Source of the DNA: Gp6-AA40 sp035711805 | GTDB taxonomy: Bacteria; Acidobacteriota; Vicinamibacteria; Vicinamibacterales; UBA2999 | Assembly: GCA_035711805.1 (NCBI GenBank) | Contig: DASTBV010000011.1 | Location: 94,261 to 158,260, forward strand | Direction of reading: 5' to 3' | Length of the DNA stretch: 64,000 bases | Part shown: piece by piece, positions 11,821 through 20,544 of the stretch | Layout of the letters: every line of letters starts with the position of its first letter | How positions within the stretch are numbered: position 1 is the first letter of the stretch | Translations under genes and position numbers: made by a program | Notes under the pieces: model-generated | Told to the model about the DNA's origin: nothing | The model's database searches: none | What the model saw: the letters and a program-made list of their open reading frames with translations, nothing else

Positions 11821-12681
11821 CTATTTCGAGGCGGTCAGCAGTGCGTAAATCCGGTTTAGCTCGTTTTCCGAGCCGAAATCGATCTGGATGACGCCCCCGC
11901 CCTTCCGCCGGATGATCCGGACCCTGGCGCCAAGCGCAAACCGCATCCGGTCCTCAGCCGCCCGGGTATGGACATCGGCCTTCGGCTCCGCGGGCGTCGC
12001 CGCGCGGTCCCTGGCTGGCTCGCCGAGCTTCTTGATCAGGAGTTCCGTGTCGCGGACGGACAGGCCGCGCGAAATCACCTCTCGCGCCGCATGGCGTTGC
12101 GCCGGCGCATCCGTGAGCGCAAGGAGGGCACGCGCATGCCCCATCGACAGGGCGCCGGCGGCGAGATCGGCACGCACCTCGTCCGGAAGCTTGAGCAGCC
12201 GCATGAAGTTCGCAACGGAACTGCGGTCCTTCCCCACTGCGGCCGCGATCTGATCCTGCGTCAGGCCAAACTCGTCTGCGAGCCGTCGATACGCGAGCGC
12301 TTCGTCAACCGCATTGAGGTTCTCGCGCTGAATGTTTTCGATGAGGGCGAGCTCCAGCAGTTCCTTGCCATCCGAAACGTCGCGCACGACGACGGGGACC
12401 TTGTGCAGGCCGGCGCGCTGCGCCGCGCGCCAGCGGCGTTCGCCGGCGATGATGCGATAGGTCGTGCCGGTGCGGCGGACCAGGATCGGCTGGATGATGC
12501 CGTTCGCCTTGATCGAGTCCGCCAGCTCCTGCAGCCGGGCATCGTCCATCTGCACGCGCGGCTGCAGATCGTTCGGCGCCAGCAAATCGATGTCGACCTC
12601 CAGCACGCCTGCACGCGGCTCGGGCGCGTCGGGGATGAGGGCGCTGAGTCCTTTGCCGAGAGCGGGGCGGCGGTCGATCAT
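11821..12681 (-). CDS. parB: Chromosome-partitioning protein ParB
   Basis: CTP-dependent DNA-clamp protein that loads at parS and organises the origin region. The 286 residues begin RPALGKGLSALI, have the ParB/Srx CTPase motif GERRWRAA at about 80-87, the preceding QPRVQMDD and NGIIQPILVRR segments, and a helix-turn-helix at about 135-160 (LTQDQIAAAVGKDRSSVANF). The C-terminal dimerisation segment ends RIYALLTASK. It follows parA by 26 bases. A parS-like site lies nearby at 13600-13615. Confidence 0.96.
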   Translation of the reverse strand: MIDRRPALGKGLSALIPDAPEPRAGVLEVDIDLLAPNDLQPRVQMDDARLQELADSIKANGIIQPILVRRTGTTYRIIAGERRWRAAQRAGLHKVPVVVRDVSDGKELLELALIENIQRENLNAVDEALAYRRLADEFGLTQDQIAAAVGKDRSSVANFMRLLKLPDEVRADLAAGALSMGHARALLALTDAPAQRHAAREVISRGLSVRDTELLIKKLGEPARDRAATPAEPKADVHTRAAEDRMRFALGARVRIIRRKGGGVIQIDFGSENELNRIYALLTASK

Positions 12682-12707
12682 CAGATCATCTCCGTGAAAG
12701 TGATCGG

Positions 12708-13508
12708 TCAGGCGGCGCGGCGCGCGAGCATCTCTTTCGCGAGGGCGACATAGGCAGCGGCGCCGCGCGACTTGACGTCGTACAGAACGGCCGGAACGCC
12801 ATGGCTCGGCGCCTCGCCGAGACGGACGTTGCGAGGAATGATGGTGTTGAACACCTTGTCCTTGAAGAACTCCCGCACGTCGCGGGCGACGAGCTGACCC
12901 AGATTGGTGCGGTCGTCGTACATCGTCAGCAGCACGCCTTCGATGTCGAGCCCGGGATTGAGCGCGGTGCGCACGAGCCGCATGGTGCCCACGAGATCGG
13001 CGAGCCCCTCGAGCGCGAAGTACTCACAGTGGAGCGGTATCAGCACGGCATCCGCCGCAACGAGCGCATTCAGCGTCAGCAAACCGAGCGACGGCGGACA
13101 GTCGATGAAGATGTCGTCGAACTGACCACGGAGGACGCCGACGATTCGCTTGAGACGATGCTCGCGCGCAAGCATCGGTACGAGCTCGATTTCAGCGCCA
13201 GTGAGGTTGCGGTCGGCGGGAATGGCGAAGAGGTTCTCGACGCGCGTCGGGATCACGAACGACTCCGGATCGGCGTCCGTCATCAGCGCCTCGTAGACCG
13301 TGCCCGCGTCGGCTTTCGAGCCTTTCAGTCCCACGCCGCTGGTGAGGTTGCCCTGGGGATCGACGTCGATCAGGAGGACGCGCCGGCCGGACAGGGCGAT
13401 CGAGGTTGCCAGGTTGATGGCCGTGGTGGTCTTGCCGACACCCCCCTTCTGGTTGGCGACGGCGATGATGCGAGCATTCCGGCTTCCGCCTCGCGATTCT
13501 TCTGTCAT
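12708..13508 (-). CDS. parA: Chromosome-partitioning ATPase ParA (Soj)
   Basis: Walker-type ATPase that moves ParB-parS complexes and, as Soj, can regulate DnaA. From the ATG at 13508 the protein is 266 residues, with the deviant Walker A KGGVGKTT at about 21-28, the DVDPQGN motif, and IDCPPSLGLLTLNAL. An in-frame ATG at 13607 would add 33 residues reading across the rsmG-parA gap; I reject it because the short form matches the family N-terminus. The gap to rsmG is 88 bases and contains three TTCGAA-type palindromes of unknown role. Confidence 0.95.
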   Translation of the reverse strand: MTEESRGGSRNARIIAVANQKGGVGKTTTAINLATSIALSGRRVLLIDVDPQGNLTSGVGLKGSKADAGTVYEALMTDADPESFVIPTRVENLFAIPADRNLTGAEIELVPMLAREHRLKRIVGVLRGQFDDIFIDCPPSLGLLTLNALVAADAVLIPLHCEYFALEGLADLVGTMRLVRTALNPGLDIEGVLLTMYDDRTNLGQLVARDVREFFKDKVFNTIIPRNVRLGEAPSHGVPAVLYDVKSRGAAAYVALAKEMLARRAA

Positions 13509-13596
13509 CTGGCCAATATTTATGACTTCTGACCCTTGTGGTGCTTCGAATGTAGTACTTCGAAGGATCTTCGTCAAGCGGAAAGGCTTTCGTGGG

Positions 13597-14256
13597 CTAT
13601 GTTCCACGTGGAACGTGCTTCGAAAGGACGACGAGCTGGCTGCGCAGCGGCTCCACTAAAGGGAAAGTCCCGGCCCAACTCAGCGGCGGCGTCAAGCCGT
13701 CCGGGGCGTTGCCGTTCATGCCGCGGAAGAGAAACAAATGGCCACCGGGCCTGACAAAGGCCTGGAGGCTCATCAACAGGCTCGGGTCAACCCGAACAGC
13801 GCGGATCGTCAGCAAGTCGTGCGCTCCCTGCAGCTCTGGTCTGGCCAGCAGCGTCTCGAATCGGGAGTTCAAGACCTCCGCTTCCATCTCGAGGGCGCGC
13901 GTCGCCTCCCGCAGAAACACAGATTTGCGGGTTTTCGCTTCGACCATCAGCAGCCGCAGCCGCGGCACCGCGAGCGCAAACGGAATCGCCGGCGATCCTC
14001 CGCCGCTGCCGATGTCCAACATCCGCGCGATCCCGGGTGGTGCGTGTCTGGCGGCGACGAGAGGTTCGACAAGGAGCCGATCGATGCTCTCCGCCGTAGG
14101 CTCCGAGAGATCCATTCCGGTCAGGTTGATCTTCCGGTTCCAGGTGGCGAGAAGACGGTAATACGCTTCGAGTTTGGCGGAAAGCTGGGGTGGAACGGTC
14201 ACTCCGGCGCGCCGTGCGCGGCGCGTCAGACGGTCTTTGAATTCGCGGCTGGTCAC
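13597..14256 (-). CDS. rsmG: 16S rRNA (guanine527-N7)-methyltransferase RsmG
   Basis: S-adenosylmethionine-dependent methyltransferase (GidB) that modifies G527 of 16S rRNA. The 219 residues include the NLTGMDLSEPTAESIDRLL region, the SAM-binding MLDIGSGGGSPAIPFAL at about 93-109, and the LLTIRAVRVDPSLL segment. It starts with GTG at 14256, 14 bases after mnmG. The last codons coincide with the parS-like palindrome at 13600-13615, so a partition site is embedded in the coding end of the gene. Confidence 0.93.
   Translation of the reverse strand: MTSREFKDRLTRRARRAGVTVPPQLSAKLEAYYRLLATWNRKINLTGMDLSEPTAESIDRLLVEPLVAARHAPPGIARMLDIGSGGGSPAIPFALAVPRLRLLMVEAKTRKSVFLREATRALEMEAEVLNSRFETLLARPELQGAHDLLTIRAVRVDPSLLMSLQAFVRPGGHLFLFRGMNGNAPDGLTPPLSWAGTFPLVEPLRSQLVVLSKHVPRGT
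13600..13615. promoter_or_regulatory. parS-like centromere site
   Basis: The 16-mer TGTTCCACGTGGAACG matches the bacterial parS consensus TGTTNCACGTGNAACA at 15 of 16 positions, with a perfect 14-base palindrome at its core. It lies 92 bases upstream of the parA start and about 7 kb from the origin, the expected place for ParB loading. It overlaps the last codons of rsmG. Confidence 0.92.
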
Positions 14257-14270
14257 GGCCGCAACGGATC

Positions 14271-16136
14271 CTACATCGCACCTTCAGCCGGTGCGTCCGC
14301 CGGGAGTCTGCCGAGAAATGCCCCCAGGACCGCGACAGCAGCGGGCGTCATCCCCGGGATCCGCGAAGCCTGCCCCAGCGTCTCTGGTCGCACTTGCGAC
14401 AGACGCTGGATTGCCTCCCGCGACAATCCTGGAACACGCGCAAACGGAAATCCGGCAGGTATGCGCTTGCGCTCCTGCCGGCTGGCGCGCGCGACGCGCG
14501 ATGCCTCCTGTTTCAGGTAACCCTCGTACTTGATCGCGGTCTCGACGCTGGCGAGATCCAGCTCGCGGCAATCCGATGCGATATCGAGCGGAACTTCGCC
14601 GCGATCCACCAGATCGCAAAGCCTGACGCCTGGCTGTCGCAGAACTTCCGCGGCCGCGCGCGAGCCGCTGCCAGCCCGCACATGTGTACGGCGAAGTCGC
14701 GCCACGTTGCGATCGAATCGATCCCGTCGCGCTGAAAACCGCTCCCACCTGTCGTCGCCGATCAGCCCGAGCTCGCGTCCGTACGGCGTCAGTCGGAGGT
14801 CGGCGTTGTCGATGCGGAGGAGAAGCCGATGCTCTGCCCGCGATGTGAACATCCGATACGGCTCGAGGCACCCACGCGTCACCAGATCGTCGACGAGGAC
14901 TCCGATGTATGCCTCGTCGCGACGAAGCACAAATGCCGGCTCACGCCGCACGAGGCGCCCAGCGTTGATCCCGGCGACGATTCCCTGCGCGGCGGCCTCT
15001 TCGTAGCCGGACGTTCCATTGATTTGACCGGCGAAAAACAGCCCTCGCACACGGTGCGATTCGAGAGTTGACGATAATTCGGTCGATTGAACGAAATCGT
15101 ATTCCACGGCGTAACCCGGCCGAACCATTCGTGCATCCTCGAGTCCCGGCAACGCGTGAACGAGCGATTCCTGCACCTCCCGCGGCAGCGACATCGAGAA
15201 TCCGTTCACGTAAATCTCGTTGACGTCGATCCCCTCGGGCTCCAGATAGATCTGATGACGCTCGCGGTCGGGGAACCGCATGATCTTGTCTTCGAGCGAC
15301 GGACAGTAGCGCGGGCCGATGCCCTGAATCTGTCCGTTGAACAGCGGACTCTGATGAATGGCGCCGCGCACCAGATCGCGCACGCGATCGTTCGTGTGAA
15401 GCAACCAGCAACTCACACGATTGCGAAGAAGCCGAGTCGTCGCATACGAAAACGGAGCGGGTACCGCGTCACCGTCCTCCTTCACGAAATCCCCGCACGC
15501 GACCCCGCGCGCGAAATCGATGCTGTTCCGATCGAGGCGTGGCGGCGTTCCGGTCTTCAGCCGCCCCATTTCGAAGCCGAACGAGCGAATCGACTCTGCC
15601 AGCTCGCGCGAGGGTGGCTCGCCATGGCGGCCGGCGGGCCGCTGCTCGGGGCCGATGTGAATCAGGCCGTTCAGAAACGTCCCCGTGGTCACGACGATCG
15701 CCGTCGCCGTATGCGCATCGCCGTCTTCCATCGCCAGGCCGGCAATGCGTCCAGCGCTCGTCAGCAGCCGCCCTGCCCGGCCAGGAACCCACGTGATGTT
15801 TGCTTCGCGCTCGAGAGCCGCGGCCACCCATCGTCCGTACTCGCGCTTGTCGGCCTGCGCGCGGGGTGACCACACCGCGGGGCCGCGGCTGCGGTTGAGC
15901 AGCTTGAACTGGATGCCGGTGGCGTCGATGGCAAGCCCCATGAGTCCGCCAAGCGCGTCGATCTCGCGGACCAAGTGGCCTTTGGCTGTTCCGCCCACCG
16001 CGGGGTTGCACGGCATGTGCGCAACCGTTGCGCGCGACAGGCTGCACAACCCGACGCGGCACCCCATTCGCGACGCGGCGTACGCCGCCTCGACCCCGGC
16101 ATGCCCGGCCCCGATGACGATCACCTCGAAGTGCAT
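14271..16136 (-). CDS. mnmG: tRNA uridine-5-carboxymethylaminomethyl modification enzyme MnmG
   Basis: FAD-binding partner of MnmE that installs cmnm5 at the wobble uridine of tRNAs. The 621 residues begin with the dinucleotide fold VIGAGHAGVEAA at about 7-18, contain NPAVGGTAKGHLVREIDALGG at 44-64 written across the cysteine-bearing loop, the RLKTGTPPRLD motif, and FAGQINGTSGYEEAAAQG. The C-terminal helical domain binding MnmE is complete. It follows mnmE by 14 bases; the mnmE-mnmG-rsmG-parA-parB order is the classic origin-proximal arrangement. Confidence 0.97.
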   Translation of the reverse strand: MHFEVIVIGAGHAGVEAAYAASRMGCRVGLCSLSRATVAHMPCNPAVGGTAKGHLVREIDALGGLMGLAIDATGIQFKLLNRSRGPAVWSPRAQADKREYGRWVAAALEREANITWVPGRAGRLLTSAGRIAGLAMEDGDAHTATAIVVTTGTFLNGLIHIGPEQRPAGRHGEPPSRELAESIRSFGFEMGRLKTGTPPRLDRNSIDFARGVACGDFVKEDGDAVPAPFSYATTRLLRNRVSCWLLHTNDRVRDLVRGAIHQSPLFNGQIQGIGPRYCPSLEDKIMRFPDRERHQIYLEPEGIDVNEIYVNGFSMSLPREVQESLVHALPGLEDARMVRPGYAVEYDFVQSTELSSTLESHRVRGLFFAGQINGTSGYEEAAAQGIVAGINAGRLVRREPAFVLRRDEAYIGVLVDDLVTRGCLEPYRMFTSRAEHRLLLRIDNADLRLTPYGRELGLIGDDRWERFSARRDRFDRNVARLRRTHVRAGSGSRAAAEVLRQPGVRLCDLVDRGEVPLDIASDCRELDLASVETAIKYEGYLKQEASRVARASRQERKRIPAGFPFARVPGLSREAIQRLSQVRPETLGQASRIPGMTPAAVAVLGAFLGRLPADAPAEGAM

Positions 16137-16150
16137 TTGCGTACCGCTGG

Positions 16151-17500
16151 CTATTTTCCGATACAGAACTTCTCGAAGATGTGCGCGAGCACATCGTCGG
16201 AGCTGCGCGCACCAACCACCTCGTCGAAGCGAGTGCGCGCGGCGTGGAGATCCGTGAGGAGAAACTCTTCAGGAACCTCGCTTGCGCGCAGCGCGTTGAC
16301 GGCGCCCTGCAGCGACTGCCGCGCCTCTTCGAGCAGCGTGATGTGACGCAGGTTCGTCAACGCCGGCGACTCCTGTGTGGGCTCGCCTCCGCTCAGCTCC
16401 CGCGACATCGCACACCGCAATGCCTGGAGCCCTTCTCCCGTCGCCGCCGAGACGGTCATCGCGTCGTCGAGCGCCACCACGGGCGCCAGATCGCATTTGT
16501 TCGCAACGATGAGACGTGGCCGCCCCGACGTGTCGTCCAGCAGCCTCCGATCATCCTCGGTCAGCGGTTCGCTGAGATCCACGACGACGACGATCAGGTC
16601 GGCAACGCCGCGGGCCTGTTCGCCGCGAGCGACACCTTCGCGCTCGACGACGTCGTGTGCACGGCGTGCGCCTGCCGTGTCCACGAGCGTCACGGCAATG
16701 CCATGGATGTCGATGGGCTCGGTGATCAGATCACGCGTCGTGCCCGGAACGCTTGTGACGATCGCGCGATCGGTGCCTGCGAGCGCGTTGAAGAGGCTGG
16801 ATTTGCCGACATTGGGCCGGCCCGCCAGGACCACTGTCGCACCTTCACGAATGAGGCGGCCCCGGCCGGCGTCCGCAAGCAGCACGTCGAGTCCGTTGAC
16901 GACGTCGCCAATCCGGCGGCGCGTTTCACCCACGTCGATGAAGTGGTAGCCCTCGTCCGGAAAGTCGAGCGAGGCTTCGAGCCGGGCGATGAGATCGAAG
17001 AGCACGGCATCGAGCTCGGCGATTCGGCGCGTCAGCGTTCCTTCCAGCTGATCGAACGCGACCCGCGCCTGCAGCGGCGTCGCCGCGGCAATCAGATCGC
17101 GAACGGCTTCAGCCTGCACCAGATCGATCCGCCCGGCGAGAAACGCACGCAGCGTGAACTCGCCGGGCCGCGCAAGACGGGCGCCTGCGTCAACCGCGGC
17201 GTGGACGATCGTGCGGAGCACGACGGGGCTGCCGTGCGCGCACAACTCGACAACGTCTTCACCGGTGTAGGAGTGCGGCGCCTGAAAGTAGGTGGCGATG
17301 ACGCGGTCAACGGCACCGCCCGCCGACTCGTGAGCCCGCAGGCGAGTGAGCGTCGCGCGGCGCGGCTCGAGAGGGCGGCGTGCAGGCGCGATGACGCGGA
17401 CGATGTCCTGTGAGCGCGGGCCGCTGATGCGAACGATGCCGAGTGCACCGCGGCCGGACGGGGTGGCGAGGGCAACGATGGTGTCGTCCGTGGCAAACAT
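16151..17500 (-). CDS. mnmE: tRNA modification GTPase MnmE
   Basis: GTPase that works with MnmG on wobble uridines. The 449 residues show the formyl-THF-binding N-terminal domain (TIVALATPSGRGALGIVRISG), the G-domain with G1 GRPNVGKSSLFN, G2/G3 TTRDLI and DTAGAR, G4 NKCD, and the C-terminal CIGK motif whose Cys is catalytic. The length is normal. It is followed by mnmG after 14 bases and preceded by the KhpB-like gene after 17 bases. Confidence 0.97.
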   Translation of the reverse strand: MFATDDTIVALATPSGRGALGIVRISGPRSQDIVRVIAPARRPLEPRRATLTRLRAHESAGGAVDRVIATYFQAPHSYTGEDVVELCAHGSPVVLRTIVHAAVDAGARLARPGEFTLRAFLAGRIDLVQAEAVRDLIAAATPLQARVAFDQLEGTLTRRIAELDAVLFDLIARLEASLDFPDEGYHFIDVGETRRRIGDVVNGLDVLLADAGRGRLIREGATVVLAGRPNVGKSSLFNALAGTDRAIVTSVPGTTRDLITEPIDIHGIAVTLVDTAGARRAHDVVEREGVARGEQARGVADLIVVVVDLSEPLTEDDRRLLDDTSGRPRLIVANKCDLAPVVALDDAMTVSAATGEGLQALRCAMSRELSGGEPTQESPALTNLRHITLLEEARQSLQGAVNALRASEVPEEFLLTDLHAARTRFDEVVGARSSDDVLAHIFEKFCIGK

Positions 17501-17517
17501 AACGGACGCGCAGAGTC

Positions 17518-17967
17518 CTAGTCCTTGACCGAGATGATCACCGTCTTCATGAAGGCGTCGCCGATGCTCTCCGACGTGACGTCCGGATCCTGCGCAACGG
17601 CCAGGTGAACGATGCGGCGTTCGTACGGGTTGAGCGGCCCCATTTCCTGCGGCATTCCCGACGAGCGCGCCTTGCCCGCCATGAACTGCGCCATCTGCCG
17701 CAGCTCTGCGTCCTTGTCGCGGCGGAAGCCGTTGCAGTCGATGACGATGCGGTTGTCTTCGCCGAGCTGTTTCCTGAATGTCGTCGCAACCACGTGCTGC
17801 AGCGCCTGCAGGCCTTCGCCACCGCGCCGGATCAGCACCCCGCCATCCTCGCCTTCGAGGTTGATGCGGGTCCCCTCCGGGGTTTCCTCGACGCTGGCGG
17901 TCAGCACGAGGCCCATCGCGGTGACGACGTTCTGCACGAACGCCGCGATTTCAGTGTTCAAAGACAT
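17518..17967 (-). CDS. KH/R3H RNA-binding protein (Jag/KhpB-like, short form)
   Basis: Single-stranded nucleic-acid-binding protein of the SpoIIIJ-associated (Jag) type. From the ATG at 17967 it is 149 residues: a KH-like segment (about 20-75, including LIRRGGEGLQALQHVV) and an R3H domain (about 75-145) with the diagnostic ERRIVHLAV. The Jag_N domain seen in Gram-positive homologues is missing. It sits between yidC and mnmE with 17-base gaps, the usual Jag position. A much longer reading in the same frame starts at 19053, but that extension is an out-of-frame shadow of yidC. Confidence 0.85.
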   Translation of the reverse strand: MSLNTEIAAFVQNVVTAMGLVLTASVEETPEGTRINLEGEDGGVLIRRGGEGLQALQHVVATTFRKQLGEDNRIVIDCNGFRRDKDAELRQMAQFMAGKARSSGMPQEMGPLNPYERRIVHLAVAQDPDVTSESIGDAFMKTVIISVKD

Positions 17968-17984
17968 ACCGTCGGCACCTATCG

Positions 17985-19679
17985 TTACTTGCCGCGCCGC
18001 GCCGTCGCAACTGCGGGCGGTCCAATCAACCGGTTCGTCAGGTACTGCTGGCCGATGGCCCACAACTGGCTCACCGTCCAGTACAGAACCACGCCGCTCG
18101 GCGAAAAGGCCATCATCGCCGTGAACATGATCGGCATGATCATCATGATCCGCTGCTGCGTCGGGTCGGCAGACGTCGGCGTGATCTTCTGCTGCCAGAA
18201 CATCGTGATGCCCATCAGCAGCGGAATCACGAAGTAGGGATCCGGCGCCGACAGATCGTGAATCCATCCGGCGAATGGCGCGCCGCGCAGCTCGATCGAC
18301 ATTGCCAGCAGCGAGTAGAACGCCAGCAGCACCGGCATCGTGAGCAGCATCGGCACGCAGCCGCTTGCCGGGTTCACGCCGCGCTCCCGGTAGAGATTCA
18401 TGATCTCCGTGTTCATCTTCTGCTTGGCGGGATCGGTCGCCTTCAGGTTCGCGTAGCGATCCTGGATGGCTTTCATCTCGGGCTGGATCTCCTGCATCTT
18501 CCGCATCGCGACGACGCTGCGGTGGCGCGGGTAGAACAGCACCAGGTTCAGGAGGATGGTGAGGACGATAATCGCCCAGCCGTAGTTGCCGAGGAAGCCG
18601 TACAGCCACTTCAGTGCGCTCAACAGCGGCACGACCATCCACGCGAAGATGCCGAAGTCGATGGCGCGGACGAGTTCGCCGTCGACGCCGCGCAGCACAT
18701 CGAACTGCTTCGGTCCGACGTACAGCTTCACCTCGCGCGGCGGCTGCTGGAGGCGATACGCCCCGGACAGAAACTGAATCGGCGCATCGCTGCCGGCAAC
18801 GGGGAGCAGCACGGATCGAAATTCGAGCCGTGCCTGGCCGGGATTGACGAGAGCCGCGAGGAAGTAATGGTCGTCGATGCCGGCGAAGCGGAACTGTCCT
18901 TCGTGCACCGGCTGCGACGTGACCGCGTCGGCCCGGAGACGTTCGACATCGCCATCGCGGTGATAGACGGCTTGCGGTGGCTGCACCGCATTTCCCGTGA
19001 AGTAACTCCCTCCCGACGAGGCGGCACCGAGATCGCCGAGGCCGGGTCCCCACTCGATGTACGGGTTGATCGTCGTTCCGCCGTTGCTGATGTCGGCGGT
19101 GAACGCCACCACGTGCCGCGGCTCGAACCGGAACACCTTGCGCGCGCGGAGGCCGGCGGCGTCCTCGAACTCGAAAACGATCGTCGCGGCGGAGGCACGA
19201 GCGTCAACGCGGCCCCCGGCGTCGCCGCTCACCTGATAGAGCGATTCATTCAGTCGCGCCGTGACCTGCGGATCGTCAACGACGCGCAAAGCGAACGGAC
19301 GAGGCTGGTCTGATGGAATGTTGGACGGAATCAGATCGACGCGCTGTCCCGAGGGGTCCCGATAGTCCTTGAGCCGCCAGTGCAGAACGCGTGCGCCCCG
19401 GTTCGTCAGCACGATTTCCGCGGCCGCGGTTTCGACGACGATCTCGCGCTCCGATGCTTCGCCCTTGACCGGCGCGACCGCAGCCGGGGCGTCTGGAGCC
19501 TCAGGAGCAGCAGCGGTCGCCGGGGGCGCCGACGGACCCGCCGGTGTGGGCTTGGTCGCGGCAGGCGCTTCTGTCGCTGTCCTGGCGGGGGCGGCCGGCG
19601 GGGGTGGCATGAACAACGCCTGCCACCCGTACATCACGAGGGCGCCCAGGATTACCGCGATGAAGATCCTGCGTTCCAT
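17985..19679 (-). CDS. yidC: Membrane protein insertase YidC
   Basis: Inner-membrane insertase that works alone or with SecYEG. From ATG 19679 (MERRIFIAVILGALVMYGW) the protein is 564 residues: an N-terminal membrane segment, an Ala/Pro-rich linker (about 25-70), a large periplasmic P1 domain, and the conserved C-terminal five-helix core with PRHRSVVAMRKMQEIQPEMK and GVNPASGCVPMLLTMPVL. This is the Gram-negative long form. An upstream in-frame start at 19796 would overlap yidD and lacks family similarity. The gap to yidD is 8 bases. Confidence 0.96.
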   Translation of the reverse strand: MERRIFIAVILGALVMYGWQALFMPPPPAAPARTATEAPAATKPTPAGPSAPPATAAAPEAPDAPAAVAPVKGEASEREIVVETAAAEIVLTNRGARVLHWRLKDYRDPSGQRVDLIPSNIPSDQPRPFALRVVDDPQVTARLNESLYQVSGDAGGRVDARASAATIVFEFEDAAGLRARKVFRFEPRHVVAFTADISNGGTTINPYIEWGPGLGDLGAASSGGSYFTGNAVQPPQAVYHRDGDVERLRADAVTSQPVHEGQFRFAGIDDHYFLAALVNPGQARLEFRSVLLPVAGSDAPIQFLSGAYRLQQPPREVKLYVGPKQFDVLRGVDGELVRAIDFGIFAWMVVPLLSALKWLYGFLGNYGWAIIVLTILLNLVLFYPRHRSVVAMRKMQEIQPEMKAIQDRYANLKATDPAKQKMNTEIMNLYRERGVNPASGCVPMLLTMPVLLAFYSLLAMSIELRGAPFAGWIHDLSAPDPYFVIPLLMGITMFWQQKITPTSADPTQQRIMMIMPIMFTAMMAFSPSGVVLYWTVSQLWAIGQQYLTNRLIGPPAVATARRGK

Positions 19680-19687
19680 GAAAGAGA

Positions 19688-19966
19688 CTACGCGTGCTCT
19701 GGCCCTGACCGATCCGTGCGGCGGGCGGGCGGACAGGGATCGATGCCTGCGGCACCAAACGGGTGACACCGCGCGAGGCGCTTGATGCCGAGCCACGTTC
19801 CCCGAAGCGCTCCGTGCGCCTGCACGGCCTGCGACAGGTAGTCCGAGCAGGATGGCTGGAAGCGACAGGATCCCGCAAATAGTGGTGAAAGCAGGGACTT
19901 ATACGCGGCGACGAGCGCCAGCACCGACGCGATCGCGGCGCGGCCGGCGAGGGTGCGGCTGGTCAC
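19688..19966 (-). CDS. yidD: Membrane protein insertion efficiency factor YidD
   Basis: Small membrane-associated factor linked to YidC function. From GTG 19966 it is 92 residues, with the core YKSLLSPLFAGSCRFQPSCS written in part as SCRFQPSCSDYLSQAV and the Cys-rich RCHPFGAAGIDP ending. GTG 19966 is chosen because the residues before it are simply rnpA sequence in another frame. The first 68 bases overlap the 3' end of rnpA, an arrangement reported in other bacteria. Confidence 0.92.
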   Translation of the reverse strand: MTSRTLAGRAAIASVLALVAAYKSLLSPLFAGSCRFQPSCSDYLSQAVQAHGALRGTWLGIKRLARCHPFGAAGIDPCPPARRTDRSGPEHA

Positions 19967-20297
19967 GGTCGCGTCGGGCGAGGGTGGTGTTGTAATCGGC
20001 CTCAAGGCTGGCAAAGGGCGCATCGAGCATTTCTCGGCGCGGCACCAGGATGACATCCAGGCCCGCGGGCGGTTTCTGCTTTCGGAACAACTCGCGGGCG
20101 AGACGCTTGGCCCGGTTCCGCACAACGGCGGAGCCGAGTTTTCGAGTGGCGGCCACGCCAAGTCGGCACCGGCTGCCGCCGTTTGGCGCCACGAACAGGG
20201 TCATGAACCGGCCGGACAACCGCAGACCGTGCTCATATGCCCGCTCGAATTCCGGTCGCCGTCGGACGCGATCCTGCCGGGAAAGGCGCTCCGTCAC
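19899..20297 (-). CDS. rnpA: Ribonuclease P protein component
   Basis: Protein subunit of RNase P, which matures tRNA 5' ends. The 132 residues start with GTG at 20297 and include RRPEFERAYEHGLRLSGRF and the RNA-binding RNR-type motif RNRAKRLARELFRKQK at about 62-77. The C-terminal part after about residue 110 is Arg-rich and overlaps yidD, so it is probably not functionally constrained as RnpA. It lies 14 bases after rpmH. Confidence 0.93.
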   Translation of the reverse strand: MTERLSRQDRVRRRPEFERAYEHGLRLSGRFMTLFVAPNGGSRCRLGVAATRKLGSAVVRNRAKRLARELFRKQKPPAGLDVILVPRREMLDAPFASLEADYNTTLARRDRDQPHPRRPRRDRVGAGARRRV

Positions 20298-20311
20298 CGG
20301 GCGCTCGCTCG

Positions 20312-20467
20312 TTACCGCTCGTCGGAGACGGTCAGGCGTTTTCTACCCTTTGTACGACGACGTTTCAGCACGATACGGCCGTTCTTGGTCGACATACGCA
20401 CCCGGAAACCGTGCGTTTTGCTCCGCCGGCGCGTATTGGGCTGAAACGTGCGCTTACCCTTTGCCAT
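20312..20467 (-). CDS. rpmH: 50S ribosomal protein L34
   Basis: A 51-residue basic protein beginning MAKGKRTFQPNTRRR and containing SKTHGFRVRMST and GRIVLKRRRTKGRKRLTV, which is the L34 signature. The ATG at 20467 is followed by a TAA at 20312-20314. It is the first gene of the leftward origin operon and is divergent from dnaA, the universal arrangement around many bacterial origins. Confidence 0.97.
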   Translation of the reverse strand: MAKGKRTFQPNTRRRSKTHGFRVRMSTKNGRIVLKRRRTKGRKRLTVSDER

Positions 20468-20514
20468 TGTGACTGTGTCCTACGAATTGAGCGCGTCGTG
20501 CCGTGAAACTCCCA

Positions 20515-20544
20515 ATACTAGCCGTCGCTCGTCAGAAGTGTCAA
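20515..20544 (-). promoter_or_regulatory. Putative sigma70-type promoter for rpmH-rnpA-yidD-yidC
   Basis: On the minus strand a perfect -35 TTGACA (20539-20544) is followed after 18 bases by TAGTAT (20515-20520). Transcription would start about 40 bases upstream of the rpmH ATG. This is the best promoter match in the divergent rpmH-dnaA gap. Confidence 0.6.

Noticed and set aside
13509..13607. Longer ParA from ATG 13607
   Set aside because: Adds 33 residues across the gap and parS site with no similarity to ParA N-termini.
17968..19053. N-terminal extension of the Jag-like gene to a 511-residue protein
   Set aside because: The extra part is yidC read in another frame; the KH/R3H protein is complete from 17967.
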